Assembly (NCBI GenBank): GCA_946480695.1 | Contig: CAMLKG010000013.1 | Location: forward strand, 50,419-114,418 | Length of the DNA: 64,000 bases | Direction of reading: 5' to 3' | DNA from: an uncultured Cellvibrio sp. | Lineage (GTDB): Bacteria; Pseudomonadota; Gammaproteobacteria; Pseudomonadales; Cellvibrionaceae | In this document: positions 57,005 to 64,000 of the stretch, in pieces | How the letters are laid out: every line of letters starts with the position of its first letter | Numbering within the stretch: the stretch's first letter is position 1 | Position numbers and translations under genes: made by a program | The notes under the pieces: generated by a model | Database searches by the model: none | What the model was told of the DNA's origin: nothing | What the model saw: only the letters and a program-made list of their open reading frames with translations

Positions 57005-58435
57005 TTATTGGGCGGGGCGGGCGGCAGGTTTCATTAAACTCGCCACCACCATCACCACAGCAGCGGCAATAAAGCCGGCAAAATGGGGGGGCAACGAGGC
57101 ATCCGGCATAATAAATTCAAGCGGAACCCACACCAGCAAGCCAATGGTGATTGAACAGAGCGCACCAAAATTACTGGCTTTTTTCCAGAACAACCCGGCA
57201 AATAACGGCACCAATGCGACCACCAGGGTCACTTTATAAGCATTTTCAACCATCGCGTGGATGGAGGTTTCCTGCTCCAGTGAATAGAAGGCGTACAGGG
57301 TTACCATCACCGAAAAGGTACCCACCACAATGCGCATTAAATTGAGGAATTGTTTATCGGTCAGATTTTTTCCGTTGGGCAATAATTCCTTAATCACGTT
57401 TTCGGACAAGGTTACTGACGGCGCCAACAAGGTGCCGCTGGCGGTACTCATAATTACTGACAGTAGCGCCCCGAAGAAAATTATTTGCGCATACATCGGA
57501 AGGTGTTCGGTTACAAAAGTGGGCAATACCAATTGCGGGTCCTTTTCACTGACCCTGGCCGCCATTTCCGGATCAATCATGAATGCCGAGTAAGCGAGAT
57601 AAAGCGGTACCACGGCAAACAGGAAATAGGCCACACCGCCAAAGAACGTTCCCCATACGGCAACAGTTTCGTTTTTGGAGGAGTTAACACGCTGGAAGAC
57701 ATCTTGTTGGGGAATAGAACCAAAACCCATGGTTAAAAAGCCCGCAATAAAGGTTATCACCGCTGTCCATTCCAATGCGGGCCAAAATTCAAATTTACCG
57801 GCTTCATAGGCATGCTTAACTACCGGCGCAACACCGCCGGTTTGGTCCGTGACCAGAAATGAAATCCATAACAGGCCGAGTACGATTACTGCCATCTGCA
57901 CTACGGTGGTCAGTGCCACCGACCACATACCACCAAACAATGTGTACACAAGGACCACGGCGGAGCCAATCAAAATACCTTGCCCCATGGTGACAGCGCC
58001 TTCGGTTAACACATTAAACACCAGGCCCAACGCCGTAATTTGCGCAGATACCCATCCCAGGTAGGAAAGGGCAATCGCAATCGATACGGCAATTTCCACC
58101 GGCTTGCCATATTTTTCGCGGTAGAAATCACCGAGTGTTAGCAAATTTTTTCGGTAAAGCGGACGCGCAAAGATCAACGCGAAAAAAATCAAACAAAAAG
58201 ATGCACCGAATGGATCAGAAATTAATCCACCTAAATTTTCTTCGACGAAAGTCCCCGGGATACCCAGCACGGTTTCTGCACCAAACCAGGTGGCAAACAC
58301 CATGGCGATTACCACTCCCATGGGCAACCTGCGGCCTGCGGTAACATAATCCCTGGTATCGTGAACCTTGGTCGCACCATAAACCCCTATCGCAATAGAG
58401 ATGAGCAAGTAGAGCGCAACAAAACTGACTAACAT
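57005..58435 (-). CDS. Sodium:solute symporter family protein
   Basis: A 476-residue inner-membrane transporter of the SSS family with about 12-13 segments. Family features: TRDYVTAGRRLPMGVVIAMVFATWFGAETVLGIPG in part (sodium-site region) and GFGSIPQQDVFQRVNSSKNE (the conserved QQDxFQR loop). The substrate (sugar, amino acid, acid) cannot be assigned. Upstream of hemC on the same strand but separated by 160 bp, so functionally unconnected as far as can be seen. Confidence 0.93.
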   Translation of the reverse strand: MLVSFVALYLLISIAIGVYGATKVHDTRDYVTAGRRLPMGVVIAMVFATWFGAETVLGIPGTFVEENLGGLISDPFGASFCLIFFALIFARPLYRKNLLTLGDFYREKYGKPVEIAVSIAIALSYLGWVSAQITALGLVFNVLTEGAVTMGQGILIGSAVVLVYTLFGGMWSVALTTVVQMAVIVLGLLWISFLVTDQTGGVAPVVKHAYEAGKFEFWPALEWTAVITFIAGFLTMGFGSIPQQDVFQRVNSSKNETVAVWGTFFGGVAYFLFAVVPLYLAYSAFMIDPEMAARVSEKDPQLVLPTFVTEHLPMYAQIIFFGALLSVIMSTASGTLLAPSVTLSENVIKELLPNGKNLTDKQFLNLMRIVVGTFSVMVTLYAFYSLEQETSIHAMVENAYKVTLVVALVPLFAGLFWKKASNFGALCSITIGLLVWVPLEFIMPDASLPPHFAGFIAAAVVMVVASLMKPAARPAQ

Positions 58436-58704
58436 TCGTTGGTTCCTTTATAGGTTGGCGAGTTATTGGAAGGGAACAGATGCGCATACCCATAAGCAAC
58501 TCCTCCACAAGGAACCGCTGGAGCCGACCGAAACCATGGGTGTGAACTTGCCCGATGTGAAATTAAATCCCTGGGCGCAGCCAAAGCCCGCCTCAAGTAT
58601 TGAGCGCTAATATAATTGAAACGTTTGAAAATAAAACTAAAACAAAGGGCGAAACTGCATTTTATACGCAATTAGCCTGCCACACCCGCCGTAATTGTAG
58701 ATAC

Positions 58705-58733
58705 AAAAACCCCCGCATTATGCGGGGGTTTTT
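58705..58733. terminator. Strong bidirectional terminator downstream of the sutA-like gene
   Basis: AAAAACCCCCGCA (58705-58717), loop TTA, TGCGGGGGTTTTT (58721-58733): a 13-bp perfect stem with a T run on both strands. It ends the sutA transcript on the minus strand. The remaining part of 58436-58745, including the promoter of the symporter gene, contains no gene. Confidence 0.93.
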
Positions 58734-58745
58734 AAAATACGATCA

Positions 58746-59057
58746 TTAAATAGGGCGGCCTCCGTAATCCGGCGTCGGCTTCTTGGGCGGGTCAGCCGTT
58801 ACGTTTGGCGGTACCTCATTGATTTTTCCACCACGCGCAAGGAAGGCCGCAACCTGATCTTCAATTTCATCACGAATTTTCTGGCGTGATGCAATACTGA
58901 AATCTTCCAGCGCTTCTGATTCCGTCGCCTTGGCCGCTGTTCCCGCATAACTCGCCTCATCGCTATCAATGGGTTCGTCTACGTCTTCAGCGTCTTCTTC
59001 CCCCTCCACGCCAGTATCTTCTAATTCTTCGTCGTTAATGGGGTCTTCATCAGTCAT
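58746..59057 (-). CDS. sutA: SutA-like RNA polymerase-binding regulator
   Basis: A 103-residue, highly acidic protein: an N-terminal half made mostly of Asp/Glu (MTDEDPINDEELED onward), a helix (RQKIRDEIEDQVAAFLARGG), and the tail KINEVPPNVTADPPKKPTPDYGGRPI in part. Helix and tail follow the pattern of SutA of Pseudomonas aeruginosa, which binds RNA polymerase and promotes transcription during slow growth. The gene lies near glnK-amtB, ubiK and comM, the same neighbourhood as in pseudomonads. The ATG at 59057 is used; an earlier TTG/GTG-type start at 59081 adds eight residues without support. Confidence 0.82.
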   Translation of the reverse strand: MTDEDPINDEELEDTGVEGEEDAEDVDEPIDSDEASYAGTAAKATESEALEDFSIASRQKIRDEIEDQVAAFLARGGKINEVPPNVTADPPKKPTPDYGGRPI

Positions 59058-59352
59058 AATGTCACCTGAAAACTTGCACAATGAAATTCATTATATTTCT
59101 GGTCCGGTAAAAAAATTATTTCAACCGGCGCTACGGCTAAATTTATAGCGCAGACTCTTATAAACGTCATGATGATCCATGATGCTTTTTTAGGCTTTTT
59201 TTGCCTTACTGGCCGCCGATGCGGCGGATTTTAGTTATTAACATAGACCAAGTCTAGCTCTGCCAGTGAGCTAATATAAAAGTAACAAAAACGCCATAAA
59301 CGGGCAGTAACAACACCAACGCCCCATATTAAGAAAACCAGTAGTTTGCAAT
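59058..59352. other. Divergent intergenic region between sutA and the small membrane protein
   Basis: No gene seen. A GC hairpin, GCCGC-CGAT-GCGGC, lies near 59212-59225 and is followed by ATTTTAG on the plus strand; it could end a short untranslated transcript, but no promoter was identified. Confidence 0.4.
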
Positions 59353-59679
59353 ATGATGAACGTTAAAAAATTTGCCAGATATTTTCCTGAAATTGCTCAC
59401 CTACCCCTGGAAGAGCAGCATCGGTTACTTAACAAAGCCTACCAGGATGCGTTTTCTCCCGATAACAAAATGCGCAACTGGGGGAGCAATTTGATCATCG
59501 CCGTATCGATGTCCGCACTGTGTTTTTTATTTGTACTGGTGATTCGGCCGGCGTTAGGGATATCACAGCAGGCCAGCGCTATTTTATTGATGGTCATCGC
59601 ATTCCCAGCCTACTTGCTGTTTCAACACCAGCGGATGCTACGGCAGGTTCGTGTTAGCCTGCAAAAGTTTCTGCCATAA
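59353..59679 (+). CDS. Small two-segment membrane protein of unknown function
   Basis: A 108-residue protein. The first 40 residues are hydrophilic (YFPEIAHLPLEEQHRLLNKAY), then two membrane segments (LIIAVSMSALCFLFVLVI and ASAILLMVIAFPAYLLFQ), and a short basic end. No family was recognised. It has its own terminator and sits between sutA and glnK, on the opposite strand to both. Confidence 0.7.
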   Translation: MMNVKKFARYFPEIAHLPLEEQHRLLNKAYQDAFSPDNKMRNWGSNLIIAVSMSALCFLFVLVIRPALGISQQASAILLMVIAFPAYLLFQHQRMLRQVRVSLQKFLP

Positions 59680-59707
59680 AAAAACGCCACCCGAAAGTAG
59701 CGTTTTT
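59680..59707 (+). terminator. Terminator after the small membrane protein gene
   Basis: AAAAACGCCAC pairs with GTAGCGTTTTT around CCGAAA with one mismatch (59680-59707), ending in a T run. It is placed directly after the stop codon at 59679. Confidence 0.8.
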
Positions 59708-59744
59708 GCGAGCCGCACACTGGCGGCTTGATTATACCCCGCCG

Positions 59745-60194
<450 letters not shown>

Positions 60195-60265
60195 TCAACA
60201 ACAATTTTGTAAGAAATCGGTTTATGGAGGCTGGCAATTAAATTTCCCGGCATACAGAAATAAAA

Positions 60266-60289
60266 GCGCTATGCAGAAACACATAGCGC
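60266..60289 (-). terminator. Hairpin at the end of amtB
   Basis: GCGCTATG (60266-60273) and CATAGCGC (60282-60289) form an 8-bp stem followed on the minus strand by TTTTATTTC, ten bases after the amtB stop. An outer pair, AATTTCCCGG (60241-60250) with CCGGGGAAATT overlapping the stop codon, nests around it. It may limit read-through from amtB into the distal glnK. Confidence 0.7.
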
Positions 60290-60298
60290 CCGGGGAAA

Positions 60299-61822
60299 TT
60301 ACATGTGATAACCGCGCTCGCCATGCTCAGCGGTATCCAGGCCTTCGGTTTCAACCTCATCGCTAACACGCAAGCCAATAATGATGTCGATTAGCTTGAA
60401 AGCAACCAGGGAAACAACACCGGACCAGATAATAGTGATCAGCACACCTTTGGTTTGAATCCAGGTTTGCGTACCTATGCCCGCAAAGCCCCAGGTTCCG
60501 GCGACATAATCGTAGACACCGGTACCACCCAGATCCGGACTATTGAAGACGCCGGTCAGTATCGCACCTACGATACCGCCAACACAGTGAACACCGAATA
60601 CATCCAGCGAATCGTCATAACCCAACCAGGCTTTCAGTTTTAACACAGCCAGCATACAAATCAGGCCGCCGGCGATACCGATAAACAATGCGCCCATTGG
60701 ACCAACCCAACCGCAAGCTGGCGTAATTGCCACCAGGCCAGCAATAGCCCCGGATGCCGCGCCCAACATGGTTGGCTTGCCGCGAACCATCCACTCACCA
60801 AAGGTCCACGCCAATACCGCTGCCGCTGTGGCAATGAAAGTGTTGATAAATACTTGCGCAGCAAATGCGTTAGCTTCCAGGTTTGAACCTACGTTGAAAC
60901 CGAACCAACCCACCCACAGGATTGCCGCACCGATCATGGTAAAGGGCACATTATGTGGTGCCAGTGAAGCATTACCGAAGCCCTTACGCTTACCGATTAA
61001 CAGGCAACCGACGAGACCGGCAATACCGGCATTGATATGGACAACTGTACCGCCGGCAAAATCGAGCGCGCCCATTTGGAAGATAAAACCTGCGCCCGCG
61101 GTGGCCTCAAGGGCAGCTTCCGCAGTGGTGTAAGCATCGGGACCTGCCCAGAACCATACCATGTGCGCGATTGGCAAATAAGCGAAGGTAAACCACAGGA
61201 CCGCAAAAACCAGCACTGCGGAAAACTTCATACGCTCGGCAAACGCACCCACAATCAGGCACGGGGTTAACGCAGCGAATGTCATCTGGAAAGCGGCATA
61301 GAGGTACTCGGGAATATAAATACCTTTGCTAAAGGTAGCCGCAGGCAGGAGATTACCGGCGGCGTCCAGCATATCTTTCAGGAACAGGCGATCAATGCCA
61401 CCGATAAACGCGCTGCCGGAGGTAAACGCCAACGAGTAACCGTAGATGGTCCAGAGTACCGCGATTAAACAGAAAGTAACGAACACTTGCATCGACAGTG
61501 ACAGGATGTTTTTGGCTCGTACCATACCGCCGTAAAACAGGGCGAGGCCTGGCAACACCATAAAAATAACCAGGAGAGTGGCGGTCAACATCCAGGCGAT
61601 ATCGCCTTTTTCAAATGAAGGGGCAGCAGGCGCGGCTTCTTCCGCAGGTGCTGCTTCCGCCGGTGCGGGCGCAGCCGCTTCGGCAGCCACGACGTCGGTT
61701 ACAGTAGTGGCGGCATCTGCCGACGTAACTGCTTCATCTTGTGCCCATGCGCCTGCGGGGAGCATGAACGCAGCCAGCAAGAACGGGGCGAGCGTGACGC
61801 CCAAACGAAATAATTTATTCAC
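60299..61822 (-). CDS. amtB: Ammonium transporter AmtB
   Basis: A 507-residue ammonium channel of the Amt family. The N-terminus carries a signal peptide (FLLAAFMLPAGAWA) and an Ala/Pro/Glu-rich stretch (about 30-70) before the first of 11 membrane segments, making it longer than E. coli AmtB (about 430). Family motifs: FYGGMVRAKNILS, and DFAGGTVVHINAGIAGLVG with the central pore His, and DVFGVHCVGGIVGAILTGVF with the second pore His. The start is GTG at 61822 behind AGGAGAATATTTC. It lies between two PII genes on the same strand and should be regulated by nitrogen through the promoter upstream of 62227. Confidence 0.96.
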   Translation of the reverse strand: MNKLFRLGVTLAPFLLAAFMLPAGAWAQDEAVTSADAATTVTDVVAAEAAAPAPAEAAPAEEAAPAAPSFEKGDIAWMLTATLLVIFMVLPGLALFYGGMVRAKNILSLSMQVFVTFCLIAVLWTIYGYSLAFTSGSAFIGGIDRLFLKDMLDAAGNLLPAATFSKGIYIPEYLYAAFQMTFAALTPCLIVGAFAERMKFSAVLVFAVLWFTFAYLPIAHMVWFWAGPDAYTTAEAALEATAGAGFIFQMGALDFAGGTVVHINAGIAGLVGCLLIGKRKGFGNASLAPHNVPFTMIGAAILWVGWFGFNVGSNLEANAFAAQVFINTFIATAAAVLAWTFGEWMVRGKPTMLGAASGAIAGLVAITPACGWVGPMGALFIGIAGGLICMLAVLKLKAWLGYDDSLDVFGVHCVGGIVGAILTGVFNSPDLGGTGVYDYVAGTWGFAGIGTQTWIQTKGVLITIIWSGVVSLVAFKLIDIIIGLRVSDEVETEGLDTAEHGERGYHM

Positions 61823-61888
61823 GAAATATTCTCCTGAGGTGATTTATCTGGTGCCAGCAAACATGCACAGCTGGTCGGTTGTTATCGT

Positions 61889-62344
<456 letters not shown>

Positions 62345-62365
62345 TCAAAGTAGCCAAGTAAAATT

Positions 62366-62383
62366 TTGCACAGAGTAGGCCAA
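62366..62383 (-). promoter_or_regulatory. Sigma-54 promoter of glnK-amtB-glnK
   Basis: On the minus strand TTGGCCTACTCTGTGCAA has the -24 GG and -12 GC with exactly 10 nt between, close to TTGGCAC-N4-TTGCA. It lies about 140 bp upstream of the first glnK. A TGCACCA sequence near 62468-62474, about 95 bp further upstream, could be half of an NtrC site. Confidence 0.7.
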
Positions 62384-62612
62384 TTTCGGAAAGACAAATG
62401 AAATCATATAGTTATATGTATTAATTGGCGCTAAAAACCAAAATATCCAAGATCGCATACATGCATTGCACCAATTTCGCCCAGGCAAGCAAACAACCAG
62501 CACCATTTGTGACCACATACGGAAAAGGCGCGTTGCGACCTCAAAAGGCTTATGGATGCGGGCATTGATAGAAAGCGCTAAACTGCCGCGTCACCCTAGC
62601 CTGGTAAACCAT

Positions 62613-62834
62613 ATGATTCGCAACCTGACCGAAAAGCTGTTGGAAGAACTGCAACAATTTGGACCAAGCGTCGATTTACTACCCAAACGCGAGTTGCACC
62701 TGGCCCTGCAAGCAGCCCTGGGACGACTGGATTTGGTGACACGCGAGGAGTTTGATGCGCAGGCAGCGGTCCTGGCGCGCACCCGTCAAAAACTGGAAGA
62801 ACTGGAGCGGCAGTTAGCGCTCCTGGAGCCATAA
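62613..62834 (+). CDS. ubiK: Ubiquinone biosynthesis accessory factor UbiK
   Basis: A 73-residue coiled-coil protein of the BMFP/YqiC family: LGRLDLVTREEFDAQAAVLARTRQKLEELERQL in part, which is the family signature. UbiK helps assemble the aerobic ubiquinone biosynthesis complex with UbiJ and can bind membranes. The frame opens at 62466, but the ATG at 62613 gives the usual 70-80 residue length. Located between glnK-amtB and comM, as in pseudomonads. Confidence 0.9.
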   Translation: MIRNLTEKLLEELQQFGPSVDLLPKRELHLALQAALGRLDLVTREEFDAQAAVLARTRQKLEELERQLALLEP

Positions 62835-62931
62835 CGGATCCCCGTTACGCTTCTTTTATTATTGGCCTGAAAGACGCCCTGCTCTATAGTTGCCGGGTTT
62901 AAAACGGTTTCAACAATCACAAGGATGATCT

Positions 62932-64000
62932 ATGTCACTTGCTATCGTTTACTCTCGTGCCAAGCTGGGTATTAATGCCCCGCTGGTTACTGTCGAAGTC
63001 CACATTTCCAATGGTTTACCCGGCCTGTCCATTGTTGGCTTACCCGAAACGGCCGTTAAAGAAAGTAAGGATCGGGTTCGCAGCGCCATTATCAACAGCC
63101 ACCTCGAATTCCCTGTCCAGCGGATCACCGTCAATTTGGCCCCGGCGGACCTTCCGAAGGAGGGTGGGCGCTACGACCTTGCCATCGCTTTGGGTATTCT
63201 GGCGGCCTCCGGACAAGTTCCCGTGGAACAGTTAGATCGCCACGAATTTTTAGGTGAATTGGCCCTGTCAGGAGAATTGCGCCCAATTAGTGCAGCACTT
63301 CCCGCTGCACTGGCGTGCGGCGACGCCGGGCGTGACTTGATTATTAGCACAGCCAGCGCCAATGAAGCGGCTTTTAGCAGTATCACGCGCATATTTGGTG
63401 CAGCTAATTTATTGCAGGTTTGCGCTCATTTGCATCAACGAGAATCCCTTCAACAGGCGGTTGCCGAAGCAAGCCTGCATCCTGCCCCCAGGGATGCACT
63501 GGATATTCTTGATATAAAGGGGCAATCCCACGCCAAACGCGCCCTGGAGATTGCCGCCTGCGGTGGCCACAATTTATTGTTTTACGGCCCGCCGGGCACC
63601 GGTAAAACCATGCTCGCCAGCCGCCTGCCCGGGCTTCTACCCAGCCTAAGTGAACGGGAAATGCTCGATGTGGCCGCCATTTATTCCGTAGCCTCCCAAT
63701 CCGGGGAATACCAGTGGCGACAGCGTCCATTCAGGGCTCCACACCATACCGCCTCCGCGATTGCCCTGGTCGGCGGCGGTACCAACCCCAAACCCGGAGA
63801 AATTTCTTTAGCGCACGCCGGTGTGCTTTTTCTCGACGAACTCCCCGAATTTTCAAGGACCGTGTTGGAAGTGCTGAGGGAGCCGCTGGAAAGCGGCGAG
63901 GTGCGTATATCCCGCGCGCGGAGCCAAGCTTGCTTTCCCGCCCGCTTCCAGTTGATCGCCGCCATGAATCCATGTCCATGCGGCTATCACGGGAGCGATA
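62932..64000 (+). CDS. comM: ComM family Mg-chelatase-like AAA+ protein (3' end cut by window edge)
   Basis: The first 356 residues of a protein that is about 500 long in full. N-terminal lon-like/ChlI domain: [53 protein letters not shown] in part, and [26 protein letters not shown] in part. The AAA+ ATPase has Walker [21 protein letters not shown] in part and Walker [16 protein letters not shown], and then [10 protein letters not shown] with a CxC pattern typical of the family. ComM is a helicase that promotes branch migration in natural transformation. ATG at 62932 preceded by AAGGATGATCT. Confidence 0.95.
   Translation, partial: MSLAIVYSRAKLGINAPLVTVEVHISNGLPGLSIVGLPETAVKESKDRVRSAIINSHLEFPVQRITVNLAPADLPKEGGRYDLAIALGILAASGQVPVEQLDRHEFLGELALSGELRPISAALPAALACGDAGRDLIISTASANEAAFSSITRIFGAANLLQVCAHLHQRESLQQAVAEASLHPAPRDALDILDIKGQSHAKRALEIAACGGHNLLFYGPPGTGKTMLASRLPGLLPSLSEREMLDVAAIYSVASQSGEYQWRQRPFRAPHHTASAIALVGGGTNPKPGEISLAHAGVLFLDELPEFSRTVLEVLREPLESGEVRISRARSQACFPARFQLIAAMNPCPCGYHGSD

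Noticed and set aside
62466..62612. N-terminal extension of UbiK
   Set aside because: The extension overlaps the glnK promoter region and has no family similarity; the 73-residue form matches the family length.

Overview
This 64 kb window reads as a chromosomal segment of a plant-polysaccharide-degrading gammaproteobacterium, most likely Cellvibrio or a close relative. The reasons are the secreted carbohydrate-active enzymes with polyserine linkers (GH81 with CBM56 and CBM6, PL3 pectate lyase, GH5, CE1-type esterase with two CBM10 modules), a large TonB-dependent receptor, and Pseudomonas/Cellvibrio-like housekeeping order (recN/fur/bamE/rnfH/ratA/smpB; sutA/glnK/amtB/ubiK/comM). The genus is inferred from architecture, not from a database match.

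Layout. 1-5803: a TonB-dependent receptor (cut by the window edge) and a GH81 beta-1,3-glucanase, both on the minus strand, whose upstream regions share a paired GTCGTCCCAYCTT / AAGGTGGG element; this looks like a laminarin/callose-use locus. 6182-7802: an AT-rich island with a decayed coding region, a type VI amidase effector of the Tae4 type and an overlapping lipoprotein gene that is probably its immunity protein. 8136-9284: PL3 pectate lyase. 9728-13309: pgk, a small secreted protein and tkt. 13636-18325: an S-adenosylmethionine cycle operon (SahR-like ArsR regulator fused to a methyltransferase domain, metK, ahcY, metF) headed by a perfect 32-nt palindrome and carrying REP-like palindromes between genes. 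18400-22435: rph, yicC, and the glutathione-dependent formaldehyde pathway frmA-fghA. 22538-26489: grpE, dnaK, dnaJ, with two sigma-32-like promoters. 26779-32411: recN, fur, bamE, rnfH, ratA, an NSS-family transporter and smpB. 32485-33573: GH5 glycosidase. 33786-39511: tamA-tamB. 39661-43259: rlmJ, two small membrane proteins, and a GGDEF/EAL protein. 43512-44894: CE1-type esterase. 45487-47287: a frameshifted polymorphic-toxin gene and its probable immunity gene. 47412-50238: MATE exporter and a DUF418 membrane protein. 50256-58435: pbpC, hemC-hemD-hemX-hemY, and a sodium/solute symporter. 58746-64000: sutA-like regulator, a small membrane protein, a nitrogen-control cluster glnK-amtB-glnK with a sigma-54 promoter, ubiK, and the start of comM.

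The most interesting parts are two orphan interbacterial toxin/immunity modules with no secretion apparatus nearby (one intact, one apparently broken by a single-base deletion), the shared regulatory element of the receptor/GH81 pair, the SahR-type operon with its palindromic operator, the recurring cysteine-containing N-terminal module on the pectate lyase, and the two GlnK paralogues flanking amtB. No tRNA, rRNA, CRISPR array, intact insertion sequence or replication origin was recognised.
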